Of a stretch of DNA of 64,000 nucleotides, positions 30,261-42,618 are shown piece by piece. The position numbers and the translations under genes are program-made. Numbering within the stretch: the stretch's first letter is position 1; every line of letters starts with the position of its first letter. Origin of the DNA: Scenedesmus sp. ARA3 (taxonomy: Eukaryota > Chlorophyta > Chlorophyceae > Sphaeropleales > Scenedesmaceae); assembly GCA_004335835.1 (NCBI GenBank), contig RWJK01001732.1, positions 62,001 through 126,000 of the forward strand, in the 5' to 3' direction. The notes beneath the pieces are model-generated. The model was not told the DNA's origin. It saw nothing but the letters and a program-made list of their open reading frames with translations, and searched no databases.

Positions 30261-31965
30261 TGGGAAGCAGCAGATGAAGCCTGCAGCAGCGGCTTGGGGG
30301 CTGCTACAGTATCGCCTGCTGGAGTTGCACTATGCAGTTGATGGGTGCTGCGAGGTGGAAGCAGCAGCAGCAGCAGCGAAGACATTTTTCTCTGCAGAGA
30401 GGCCAGGCTGGGACGAGCCGAGGGATGTGTTTGGGTGCTGCTGGGGCAGCTACTGGCACTGCTGATGAGTACTTGAACAAAGTTTCTTGTTTCCCCTTGT
30501 TTTGTCAAATGCACTTGGATGAAGGGCTGCTCAAGGATGGGAGCACAGGGTGTGGAGATGTATTGCACGTGCAGTTGCCTGGTGTTGAGCTGCATATGAC
30601 TCATATCTCTCTTGAGGCTGTGGCATTTGGGCTGGGGCATTGGGGCTTCTTGGGGCTGCTTGTGGCTTTTTGGTGCATTGTGGCTTCTCTGGGAGTCTCT
30701 GGCCTTCCAGGGGCTGCTTGGGGCTGGTTGGGGCTGCTTGTGGCTTCTTGGTGCATTGTGGCTTCTCTGGGAGTCTCTGGGTGTCTCTGGCCCTCTAGGG
30801 GCTGCTTGGGGCTGGTTGGGGCGTCTCTGGGCTGGGGCATTGTAGTGCCGAGGGGGCTGTCTCCCTTGAAGCTGGGGCGTTGTGGCTTCTTGGGGCTTCT
30901 TGGGGCATTGGGGCTTCTTGTGGCTTCTTGTGGCTGCTTGGGACTTCTACTGTGCTTCTCTGGGCTTCTTGGGGCTTCTTGGGGCTGGTGCATTTTGCAG
31001 CAGAGGCTGCTGTCTCTCTTGGTGTTCATTGGCTTTCAGCAATGGGGGCACAGGGGACACAGCTGGCATGATAGCATTGCAGCTGGAGTTGCGATGTTAG
31101 CAGCGTTGCTGCTGGATGACTTTGCGATGCACAGGCGGCAGTGGGCGTGAGAGCAGCTTGCTGATGGATGACTCTGTGGTGCAGCAATGCAGGCGTCACT
31201 GCACTTGGGCCCATATGACACTGCACAGCTGACTGTTTTCAATTGCTTGGGGGTAATAGGTGTTTTGTGTCTGGTGTTTGTTAAGTGTGACGATGTAATG
31301 ACGGCGTGTTGTGCTGCAGCTGACCGCGTGTTGTGCTGCAGCTGACCGCGTGTTGTGCTGCAGCTGACCGCGTGTTGTGCTGCAGCCAAGGCCCATGGCT
31401 GCTGTCTCTCTTGGGGCTGCTGTTTTTCCGCCACCTGGGCACATGGGGCCGGTTGGCATGATGATAGCAGCTTTGCTGCTGGATGGCTGAGCACGATAGC
31501 AGCGTTGCTGCTGGATGACTTTGGGGCTCTCTTGGTGCCCATGTTATTCAGGTTTTTCAGTTATCGGGGCACCAGAAGGGAGTTGGCATGATGATAGCAG
31601 CTTTGCTGCTGGATGACAGAGCATGACAGCAGCGTTGCTGCTGGATGACTTTGGGGCTCTCTTGGTGTTACATGGTTTTCAGGTTTTCCAGCTATCGGGG
31701 CACATGGGGTGGTTAGCATGATAGCAGCATTGCTGCTGGGTGACTTGGCACGATGAAAGCAGCGTTGCTGCTGGATGGCTGCACGGTGCGGTGGTGATGC
31801 TCCTACCACTTTGGGGCTCGTGTGATAGTGCACAACTGCCGTTATCTTGGTTACGTGGGGCAAATGCGGGCTTGGTGTGTTGCGTTTGTTGCTTGTGACG
31901 ATGTTAGGACGGCGTGTGGCGCTGCTGCTATGACAGCTGGCCAACTTGCTTCGTGCAGTCGATGT

Positions 31966-31996
<31 letters not shown>

Positions 31997-33494
31997 TGCA
32001 GGAGCAGCAGCAGCAAGTTGCGCCCGAGTATTGAACTTGCAGTACCGCTGAGGTGTGCTGCCGGCATGTATGATTGCCGTGATGCCAGTCGCCTTCGCGT
32101 ATTTGAATATATTATGATGGTGGTCTTGCCTTCCCATGTTACTAACAGTTCAGTAACAATGTTATGATGGTGGGCATTTGGTCTGCTGACCATGTTTACT
32201 TGAAGTGAACAACTCTGCGTGCAAAACGTGTTGTTTACGGTGTTCATGCATGCCTGGGGTTCCTTGTTGAAGTACGTTCAGGGTTCAAGGGTTTTCAAAC
32301 CTTTTCAAACCATGAACCCTGATATGCCTTGAGCCCTCGTGGGCTTGCAACGCCCTTCCTGCTTGTGGGCTCTACATTGCACGTTGGTGGGTTGTCACAT
32401 GTTGTGCGGCTACTCAGCTTGGCTGCTGCTTGCATCCGACATGTCAGATGCAACTGGCGTTGCTTTTTGGAGGAATGGTATCATGTCTTTGACTTACTAT
32501 GGCGGCATGCTGCTGGCACCGCTGCCGTTGCTCTGGGGTGCTGGGGTTGCTGGGGTTGCTGTGTTTGATTTGTAGGGCTTGGTTGCTGCACTCATGCGCA
32601 TGAATCCATCTGCTGTGTTGCGCGCCAGCCAAAGTTGTACTGCTACTTTGCCTGCGGATGCTGTCATGTCTTGGAGTTTTGCGGCGACGTGCTGCTGGCA
32701 CGGGGGCTGATTGGGACGGCGCGAGTGTTTGTTTCACACACACGGATCATATTGTGTATCGTGCCTCGCGCCAGGCAAAGTTGTACTGCTACTTCTGCTG
32801 TGTTTCTTCCGAGTACTTTACTTCGACGTGCAGCAGCCGGCTTGCTTGGGTGCTGCACCACGACTAATACACATATGTATCTTTGTGTTTGTATATCCTT
32901 CCTGGTGTTGAGGGGTTTGGTGCCAGGGATGGGGCGCCTGGGGTGTGCAGGGCTGCCAGCAGTGCTGGGGTTGGCATTGCAACCGTTGCTGTGACAGCAC
33001 GGGGTGTTCAGCGGCACAGCTAGTCCTGGCCAGCTGCGAGGCACTGCCCATTCCCATGCACAGCTTGCTGTCGCTTCGTGGGCAGGATTCATGTCACATC
33101 TCAGTCTGGGATTGGCGCAGACATGGCATTGCTGCTCGGCGGTACAGCTACCTGGTCAGCTGCGAGGCTCGCTTCTTTGCTTTCAAAGCATCGGATGTGG
33201 TGGACCTGGCAATCCACGTGACTTGCTGCATGCTGCAGCATTGCTTTGTTGGCGATTCCCCATTTATTCATAAAATGATGTTGCCTGGTCTCCTTCCAAC
33301 CGCAGAATGGCAGCTGCCTGGGCCAGCGCCTGAAGCAGATGCTGGTCTTGTTGTAATGTTACATTATAATGTACTGTTGACAGAGAGTTTCATCGTACAT
33401 ATACTGTATTGCATTGGTGTGAACCGTCGGCTGCTTGACTAACTGCTGTTGTGCATAATGCGCATCTGAACAGATGCCTGCAGCACGTCATGGT

Positions 33495-33525
<31 letters not shown>

Positions 33526-34428
33526 CCGAGCCGCCGCCACACCAGAAGCACTGCTGAGCCGCTGCTGAGCACAACATGTTCGCTGTGTGTACGCATGTGG
33601 AAACGTCTACATGTACCATTGCTTGCGAAATCCTTGTTGTACATTGGTTCTCGTTAATGGCTAGGGTCAGGCAGGCTCAGCCCGGCCTTGAGTCAGTGCT
33701 CCAAATGCTGTCTCACCCACCCAACAGCAACGCCGCAGTGCGGCACATGTCAATGCATTTACCAGGGTCCTAAGGGGTCCTGTATCCGTATAAACTCGCC
33801 CTTTTACATGTCTAAATTGCGAGATGGTCTGCCATCATTGCAGCAGTACCTGTCACCGCACGGTGTGGGCCCATGCAGGGGTGCTGCGGGAGTTTTGATC
33901 ACAAATGTGCGTTTTGATGTTATTTGCTCGATGAATTGAATGCGGTTGTATGGTAGCGGCGAGAGATTCAATCGAATGTCCGACCAGGCAGATCTTCGTA
34001 CGAGCTGGAGCACAGACCGCCCTTCACGAGCGCGAAACTCCTTACAAGATATATATGACGCTTAATTGGCATTTAAAATTGACTGATGTGGCAGCAGCCG
34101 TCCTGAAGTACAGCAGAGGTGAGTGAAATCCCGGCGAATATATCACCCAATCTGGATTTGAGATGCGGGTCGCTTCACTACCAGGGCACCACCCGATATG
34201 CGTTGTAGAATCACGTGCAATGTATCTCATGGTATTGTTGTAGCATGTCAATGTTAGCCCAGCACGTCTATTTGCACACTTGGGTAGCATTATCTTCTTC
34301 TGGCGCACCACCAGCATTGCAGCTCTCTCGTACACACATAGCCCTCAAGTTATCCGTCAATTTAGTAAAATCATAATCCTCCGTAGTGCGCAGCAGCGTC
34401 TCGAAAGCGCCTCGGGCATCTTGTGGCC
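30261..34428. other. Region without a recognisable gene; minisatellites
   Basis: Contains a G-rich minisatellite at about 30610-31010 (GGGGCTTCTTGGGGCTGCTT-like), a 22-base unit GTGTTGTGCTGCAGCTGACC.. repeated four times at about 31298-31387, units with GCAGCGTTGCTGCTGGATGA at 31085-31780, and CAG tracts at 31968-32000 and 33497-33524. Open frames such as 32945-33442 match no family I know. The part near 33950-34428 has a counterpart upstream of the second Q-rich gene. Confidence 0.5.
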
Positions 34429-35132
34429 ATGCCTGTTGCTCCGACAATCCTGCCCGTCCTGACGCCAGTGTCCTCCTTCACTGACCTCAGCACCCGCTAT
34501 GCTACGCAAAAAGTCACAGCAGCAGACCTGGCCGCCTGCACAGCCCTCAACAGCAGCAGCAAGAGCAGCACTGCTGCTGTCAACGACAGCAGCAGCAGCA
34601 GTGAGGCCACAGCGTCCTGGATGTTTTCAGCGCTTCCCGCAGCTGATATGGCCCCAAAGACGCCTTCATTACCCTTTTGTGGCAGCAGCGACATGCACAA
34701 CCAGCTCCAATCGCAGCAAGTGCAGCTGCCAAGCAACGGAGATCCCAGCCTAACTGTATCATCAGCTGTATCTGTCACTGCACACATCAGCATGCCACTT
34801 GCTGCCAAGCACCCTGGCAGCAGGCGCCGAAGCAGTGCGGACAGCTTGAGCAGCACCAGCAGCAGCGGCAGTGGCAGCAGCAGCGGCAGCAGCAGCAATG
34901 GGGCAACGCAAAGCATCACTCCAGGGCTGCTTGCCACAAGGGCCGTCAGTGCCAGCATGACCACCAGCTGCATGAAGACCAGCAGCAGCAGCAGCAGCAG
35001 CAGCAAGAGGCTGCAGCACCTGTCAAGCCCCCAGCAGCAGCAGCAGCAGCAGCAGCTGAGCAGGGCTGACGCCTGCAGTGCGCTCTACATGCATCCTGCA
35101 ACGTCTGCTGGGCCCCACACAGCACCACACCT

Positions 35133-35167
<35 letters not shown>

Positions 35168-36564
35168 GCCGCTTCCAGCAGCCTGACAAGCTGCAAGCAT
35201 CTGACGCAGCAACAATGACAGCACTCGATGAGCGCCTGGCACAGCTGCTCAGTTTGAGGCAGGCCTTGACAGCCAACACTGTAACAGTAGCAGCAGCGCT
35301 GCATGCCGTGGCAGCAGCAGCGCCGCTGCGCGAGAGGCGCTACAGCCACCTGGCTCCACATGGCAGTAGCAGCTATGCGCCAGTGCAGTGCAGCAGCAGC
35401 AGCAGCAGGAGGAGGGGCAGCACCGGTGGCATGTTCAGTCACCAGGTGCCGGTAGGAGCCAGAAGTGACAGTCACTGCCCGACTGGCATTGCCTGCAATG
35501 GGCTTGCGTCTGCACCGCCTGTTGCCTTCAAGATGCAGCAGCAGCAGCAGCAGTACCGGCAGGGGCCCAACATGCCAGCAGCAGCAGCAGCAGCGAGGCC
35601 TGCTGCTGCACAGTTTGGTGCTGACTATGGCGCCTACAGCAGCGGTGGCATGAGCTGGGGTGCTGACACCGGCAGTGTTGGGCCATTGGTGCTGGAGGAG
35701 CTCTGCTACCAGCAGCAGCAACAGCAGCAGCAGTGGGCTGCAGGAAGTGACAGCTGGGCTGCTGACTCAGGCAGTGCTGGGCCGTTGGTGCTGGAGGAGC
35801 TCTGCTACCTGCAGCAGCAGCAGCAGCAGCAGTGGGCGGCAGGAAGTGACAGCTGGGCAGCAGCAGCAAGCGGCAAGGGTGATGTTATGGCAGCAGCACA
35901 GGAGCGGCTGTGGCAACTGGAGAGGCTGCAGCAGGTGAGGCCTGAGGGAGGACAGAGCAGTAGGTGTCTGCGTATAGCAGTAGGTATCTGCGTTTGCTGG
36001 TGGTTGCAGTATGGCTCTGGTTTTGCCGACACATACAGCTGGTGAGACTGCAGCAGGTGAGGCCTTATGTGAGAGGGGACAGTTACGTCTGGGTCCTGGC
36101 ACCTTCTAAGAAGGTAGAATAGGCGTGTCAAGTGGGCGTGTGGTGGTTTTCATGCCGTCAGTGTTGCAACAAGTAGCAGCAGGTGAGACCTGAGTGAGGA
36201 CGCAGCAGCTGTTACAGAGAGGATATTACATGTGGGGCCTGGCACCAGCTGTGATGGTATGAGCCACAGCAGGGTGGATGCAAATAAGGTAACCTGTAGT
36301 GTTGCTGCATGCCGCAGCACTACATGCTGGTACCAGTTGTGCTTTGGCATACGCAGGCAGCACAACTGCTAGACGTTTGCAGGAGAGCACACTGGGCAGC
36401 AATGCTTCCGCTTACCCACATCTGCAAGCCTGTTGTCCATTTTCTCAGCCGCTGTTGTCCTGCAACACACTCTGAGCGCTGTGCTGTACTGCTGCTATGC
36501 TGCTGTTTTCTTTCAACAGCTGCAGCAGCGGCTGAGCGAGGAGCTGCTGCTGCTGCTGCACTGA
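34429..36564 (+). CDS. Gln/Ser/Ala-rich protein, copy 1 (unknown function)
   Basis: Exon 1 is 34429-35934 (502 codons from ATG) and exon 2 is 36520-36564. They join in phase to 516 aa ending LQQRLSEELLLLLH. I do not recognise a domain. It has runs of Ser, Gln and Ala coded by CAG/AGC repeats, an RRRSS patch, a conserved block LDERLAQLLSLRQAL that may be helical, and a duplicated block of about 36 residues containing GPLVLEELCY and WAAGSDSWAA. The paralogue at 42619 preserves these blocks while the repeats differ in length, so selection on the blocks is plausible. GTGAG donor-edge copies occur at about 36050-36070 and 36170-36195. The low complexity suggests a disordered regulatory or RNA-associated protein, but that is a guess. 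Confidence 0.65.
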
Positions 36565-36866
36565 CCTGCGTTGACCAACGTTGACCGGTAGCGTTGACCG
36601 GCACGATCAGCAGTGTCGAACGATGGATGGAGCTGCGACGGATGCAGCATCTGCGGGTCTTCACAACGTCTACTGTGGCATCCACAAGCAAATACAGTGG
36701 AGACGCAGCCTCTTGCTTTTGCAGCCTGTCTAGGTGCCGGGGTGGCTTTGCGCAAGGTGTTGCTTCCGTTGCTGCTGCTGCTTATTTGGGCCTGTGCGTC
36801 GGCAGCTGCAGCATCTTTGTGGGGTGCTGATTGATCTGATGATGAGCGCAGATGTTTGTGTAAGCA

Positions 36867-36899
<33 letters not shown>

Positions 36900-37639
36900 C
36901 AGCTGCCACACACGGAAGCGTTCCATATGGGAACCATGTGAAGTGACCATTCTATCATGAGTACTGCTGGTTCTGCTGCAGTTGCTGCTGCTTGGGAAAG
37001 GGACAATAAGGGCCGAGTCGTCGGCCCCTGGCTGATGTTGCTGGGCGACAGACACCCAGGCAGGCAGGGAGGTCAGTCGCGTGTACTGCTGCAGGCGTTG
37101 CTCACACGACAGCTGCGTCACCCTGTATGCATGGGGTGTGGGGTGCACGTGGTAGGACTATGGGCAACGTAGTTGGCTGGCAGTGTGTACGATAGGCGTG
37201 TTACATTGTTCAATCTAGATCAACCTAGATGTAGATCTACAATCTAGATCTGCAATCTAGATCTACAACATGCAAGTCAGTCAGGTGTGGAGGCTTTTCT
37301 GGCTAAAAAGGGTTTATCTGGTCGCTGCTGTGGTCTCACTCAAAGTGTTGTTGCCTATCTTTGAACGACATACATCATGCTGCACACTCGTCAGTTTGAA
37401 GGTGGCTTCTGCTGTCCGGTCTGTTATGTGACGCTTGCATCATGTTGGCTTGGTGTTAAGTGCGCGAGTGTGTATGCGAGGCACACCATGCTGCAGTGGT
37501 GTCTGCCTGAGTATGTCTATGTATCAGTTTTCCATCAGATGCTGGATGCCTTGGTGCTCCTTAGTGTTGTTGAGTCCAGCACTGCGCTGCTATGTTCATC
37601 ACTGCTTGTTTTGCTTTAGGAGTGTGTGCGAGTCCCTGG

Positions 37640-37870
37640 AGGGGCGCTCTTGCAGGGTCGTTCCTGCAGGGGCATTGTTGGGATGTTCCTGCAGGGGCGT
37701 TCCTACAGGAGCAATTTTAAGATGTTCCTGCAGGGGCGTTCCTGCAGGGGCATTCTTGGGATGTCCTGCGGCGGCGTTCCTGCAGAGCACTTCTGTGGCA
37801 TTCCTTCCGGAATGTTCCTGTTGCGTTTCAGCAGGGCGTTCCTGCAGGGGCGTTCCTGCAGGGTGTCCTG
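37640..37870. repeat. Minisatellite GCAGGGGCGTTCCT
   Basis: About ten or more imperfect units of GCAGGGGCGTTCCT or GCAGGGGCATT... recur in head-to-tail order. Each junction forms a CCTGCAGG palindrome. Reading frames across it are repeat artefacts. Confidence 0.85.
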
Positions 37871-39839
37871 AGGAGTGTGTGTGAGTTCCTGCAGGGCAGC
37901 TGCACATTTTGGCAGCAGCCTCTGCGTCAGTACTTGTGTGTGTTGTGAGATAATCGACTCTCGTGAAAAGAGGACCACCGTATCATACCTCACATGTTGC
38001 AGTGCTGCCTGTTTATACCCGTTAGCTTCAGTTCGTGTGCGTGTCTGTCAGGAGCATTTCCTCGCTCCCTGCGAGATTTTGGTGTGAGTGCCTTGTGCGA
38101 GATTTTGGTGTGCTCCTTGTGTGGCCTGGTGCTTAGCCAGAGCAAAGTGTTGTGTACAACAGCATTGTTGGAAGTGCAGCGGTGAGTTGCTGCATGGTGT
38201 AGTGTGATGTACCGTTGGTGTGAGATGCGGTTGGTGTGACAGCAGCATGTCAGAAGTGAGACGTTGTGATGTTGCATGGTGTAGTGTAATGTACTGCATG
38301 GAGTAGTGTGATGTGCCGCTAGTGTGAGATGCTGTTAGTGTGATAACAGCATCACAAATGTGTGGAAGGGCAATGCTGCACCTCACTGTTGACTGGTTGT
38401 GCCACAGCGGGAGTGCCGTGGTGTTAACAGCAGTGCTGCGCCATAGCGCTGAATGATTTTGGGTCGTGCCACAGCGCTGAGTGGTTGCAGATTGAGCCAA
38501 TGGCTGAGTGATTGCGGAATGTGCCACAGCGCCGAGTGCTGTGATCATTAAAGCAGTGCTGCACAGCAACAGTGAGTGCTGTGATGCTGCGCCACAGCGC
38601 TGAGCAGTTGCGGGTGGTGCCGCAGCGCTGAGTGCTGCGATGTTGCTCAACAGCGCTGGCTAGGTGCTGTTTGGTGCCGCATCAGTGAGCGCTGTGTGGT
38701 GCTTTGCCACAGCGCTGAGCGGTTGCGAGTTGTGCATCCGACCACATTTTGGGGTGCCGGGATGGTATTGCTGCTGCAGGAAGCTGCTGTCTCCTGCACA
38801 GCTTGATAGTGTGAAGTGCTGCTGTTGTGAAGTACTGCTAGTATGGTGAGCTGTTATCGTGATGTGCCAGCATTACTGCAGTGCCCGGGTTTCTAGTGCT
38901 GTACTCAATATCATCTCCTTTCCAGCCCAGATATCAGCACAGTCTGAGCCTTGCATGATGCTGCTGACACACATGTTCCATCTTGTGTTGTGATGGAGCA
39001 GCTTGTATCAATGATGATGCAGATCTCATAATTGTAATGCTGCCTTATGGGGCTGTGTGTGCTTGGGTCCATGCTGCAAGGCAGTGCAAAATGTACTGCT
39101 TCTGTTTGCTAGTGATACGTTGTCCTTTCTGTGTGCTGCACCTTGAAGTACTGTGTTTGCTGCCTAGAGCACGAAGTGCGCGTTGCTGCACCTCTGTTCA
39201 TAAGCAGCACGAGGTCGCCTCTTGCTGCCGGCTGTCTCAAGGCAGTTATTTCGGCCCCCTTTTTGAGTCTGTTATATTGCGTTTCCTCTGATGTATGCTG
39301 TGCTGCTGAGTGGCTCCAGTCCAGCAGCACTGAGCAGGCAGCTGCATTTCAGTGTGCCGAGTGCCACGGCCCGTCCACTGTGGCGCCCCGATTGGCGCCT
39401 TTCGTGCTTGGGTTCAAGACTGCAGCCTCTTGCTTTAGCTTCATGGCCCGTGGCTGTCTTGTGGCGCCCTGATTGGTGCCTTTTTGCTTGCGCAACAGGC
39501 AGCCGCAGGGCTGTAGCTGCTGGCAGGTCTGCAGCCTCTTGCTTCAGCTCGGTCGCTTGCTCTAGCTTTAGTTGCTTGCTCTTGCTGCAGTCTCTTTATT
39601 TAGCGGCAGTCTCTTGCTTAGGCTGCAGGGCTGCAGCCTCTTGCTCTGTCTCTGCTGTCGATTCAGGGGTGCCTTGATGGGCGCCTCTTGCCTGCAAGGG
39701 ATGGCGTTCTGCACAGCTTTGCAAAGTTTGAAGCATTGATAACACCAGCTTATCATTGTGCGGTGGCCTGAATTACGGGCCGTCTGCGCGTCAGGGCAGT
39801 GGAAATTTGCGCGTCAGGGCAGCAACTGCGCCTGAATGC

Positions 39840-40060
39840 GGGGTGCCTGATTGCTCAGGGCGACAGCTGTGCCTGATTGCTCTGGGCACAACCTGCGCCT
39901 GATTGATTCTGGTGCCAGCTGTGCCTGATTGATTGGGGTGACAGCTGTGCCTGGTTGCTCGAGGCGACAGCTGTGCCTGATTGCTTGGGGCAAGAGCTGT
40001 GCCTGATTGCGGGGTGCCTGATTGCGGGCTGACAGCTGTGCCTGATGATGGGCGACACCT
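39840..40060. repeat. Minisatellite with GCCTGATTGC and GACAGCTGT
   Basis: Seven or so units of about 30 bases with the core GTGCCTGATTGC, joined by variable GGGGCGACAGCT-like spacers containing the CAGCTG palindrome. Non-coding by appearance. Confidence 0.8.
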
Positions 40061-40477
40061 GTGCGTGAGTGCTGGGTGATGCACAGAGGTGCATGCCATG
40101 TGTGTTTTGATGAGTGGCTGGTGTGTGCTGACTGCTGGCAACACCGCCAGGATACATGCATCCCGGAGGGATGGGTTGTTCTTAGGAACTTACGATTTTA
40201 CGATTTTACGATTTAGATGATTTTACATTTTAGAGGATTGCAGATGCCTTGTGTGCGTGTATGTGTGACATGTGAGTGGGGGCTGTGTTGCTGCTGGTGG
40301 CAGTGTTGCTGCTGGGAGCTTTGCTGGCTTTCCCAGTCTGGTGGCTGTGTTCAGCTTGCGGAGAGGCAGTGGCGCGGTTGCGGGTTGACAGTTGCGTCGT
40401 GACTGAGGGGTCAGAGTATGACGCCGAGCCACACTAGGCGAGACTTGTATGCATCTTGTAACAACGTGCAGCGCTCA

Positions 40478-40550
40478 GTGCATGATGCACTGTGTGCATG
40501 ATGCACTGTGTGCATGATGCACTGTGTTTATGATGCACTGTGTGCAATGG
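40478..40550. repeat. Palindromic 17-base tandem repeat
   Basis: Four to five units of GTGCATGATGCACTGT. Each unit is nearly self-complementary (GTGCATnATGCAC), so the array could form a series of hairpins. Confidence 0.85.
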
Positions 40551-42618
40551 CCATACGACAGCAAGAACGAGTAGTGTACTGAGGTGTGGCGGTGTGCTTT
40601 GCTGTTTGGTGCATATGAGACAAGAAGGAAAGTATGCTTCCTCGTGCTTTGCTTGCATGACAACGTGTTTGTTGTGTCTGCTGTTGTGCATGCATGTGTT
40701 GCGTGTCGCGCACTTGTTGGTCCCATTGCCCTGATTCATCATTGTGTTGCAGAGTGCTGAATTTCCAGCATCGATGCTTTGATTGTACTGCTGGTGTGCA
40801 GTTTGTTGGCATAGTAATTGACAGTTGCTGCTGTTACCTGCCAGAGGTCCATGGATGGCCATCCACAGTCCCCGAGGGTGCGCTCAACAGCACATGCTGC
40901 TTCTGATTTGAGCTGCTTGCTCACCTGTCGCGAGCATACTTGGCATCACACCCACACATATGCATTCTACAGATACTGCGTGTTGCGCTGTGTACAGTGT
41001 GTTTGTCGTGGTCTGTGCATGCATGCAGCACGCGTGTGATTGCAGTTTGGAGGCGTGTAGGCTGCGGCAAACATGTGTATAATCCCAGAGTCTTGGTATG
41101 GTTCCGCGGGTGGAGTGCGCATGGTGTTCAGGTTTTCTCTTCAGTTGCGCACAGAATGCAACATGTCGTACAGCTGATGGTGGCAACACCAGTATGTGTC
41201 CCATCATCATCATATGCATGTTAACCCATTACACCCATTGGAGCCATAATATGTGTCTCACGTTGTTAGAGGCATTCCTTGTGTTGCTGTGCACTTGTCG
41301 CATGTACTCGGCATATGCTACACATGCCCTGCTGTTTTCTACCCCCTGAATGCATCGTGCCGTACAATTGCAAGCCACTTGCACACATGTGGCACACATG
41401 TGGGGTTGCATTGGCCTCTTGCGCCTGATCAACATGTACATGTGTGCTGCATTTTGAGTAGTTGTTGTGTTTGGTGTCGTTGTTGCACAACTGTGTGCTG
41501 TGTACCTATGTGGTGGCTGCAGGTGACGGGTGCGCTAGAGTCGCTGGCCAAATCCAGTTGCATCAACCATATGGCTGATGGTTTAGGTGGTTGCCCGATG
41601 AGCCTGTCATTGGCTCAAAAACAGGCTGTGTTTTCGTCGTGTAACACACAAATATTGACTCATGGGCGGGGCATGTTGCAGGACGACCTCAGCACCCTTC
41701 TCGCTATGTGAGTACGCATTATGTTGCATGATATGATTGACCTGAAATGATTGACCTGCTTGCACGTTATAACCCTTGAATATACCCGCCGATGGTGCCA
41801 TGCATGCTGACAGCAGTGCTGCTGCCCGTCGGCTTTCAAAGATGGTGCGCAATTGGATGGTTGCAAGCAGCCAGGTGATGGTTGAATAAGTCTGGTTCTA
41901 TTTCCTATTGATACACAACAAAAAAACATTTCGCATGACGCCCAGCGGTGAAGCAATGAAGCGTTCGGCTTGGCAATCCTTCAAGATGTCATGACGAAGT
42001 TCGTGCAAGCTGACTTGGGAGCAAGGGCCGCTTTGCAACACAGCACCGCACAACAAACTTGTTACATCGTCAAATAAAAGTCTTAATGTCTGGTGTGGGT
42101 GTTGAGTGCCCACAGGTGCAGCCTTTGGCTGTGAAATCCTGTGCCTTCTTGCCCGTCACATGTGTGACATCTTGATTCAGCAGTGCTATCACATCAAAGC
42201 TTCATGTTCTAAATTACAGATGCTAAACTGTATTTCAAGCGATTTTAGTCCGCATGGTGATAGTTGCCCACGACGTCCATCTGCACAGCAAGGATTACTG
42301 GCGCACCATTAGCACTGCAGCGATCTCGTACGCAAACAAACCATCGCATGAAATATATATACTCAAGATAAACATATTGGTTCATATAAATGGCAGTCAG
42401 CTGCGTCTTGTAGCGCCACGTGCCCCTCGTGGGCAATTTTGTCGCTCCCTCAATCCTGCCCACCCTGACGCCAATCCCCTTGTATACCACTGAGATCAGT
42501 ATTCCAAATCAAAACATCTACATCATTAAACAAGTAGCGCAGCTGCGCTGGCCGCAGATGTGCCAGTGTTGTAATCGTTGACAGTAGCAGCAGCAGTAGT
42601 GAGGCCACGGGGTCTTCG

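Larger units (their letters stand above)
36565..42618. other. Region between the two Q-rich paralogues; minisatellites, no recognisable gene
   Basis: Just after the first paralogue come GTTGACC repeats (36567-36600). Then follow a CAG tract (36869-36897), AGATCTA/TCTAGAT palindromes (37210-37270), a GCAGGGGCGTTCCT minisatellite (37640-37870), units with GCCACAGCGCTGAG (38400-38720), a GCCTGATTGC-type minisatellite (39840-40060) and a GTGCATGATGCACT palindromic repeat (40478-40550). Several open frames exist, such as 41253-41711 and minus 41898-42113, but none shows family features. The last few hundred bases resemble the region upstream of the first paralogue. Confidence 0.5.

Noticed and set aside
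32945..33442. 165-codon plus-strand frame
   Set aside because: No recognisable domain; two short internal repeats explain part of the openness.
41253..41711. 152-codon frame with a possible acceptor before VTGALESLAKSS
   Set aside because: No family match that I can name and no partner exon found.
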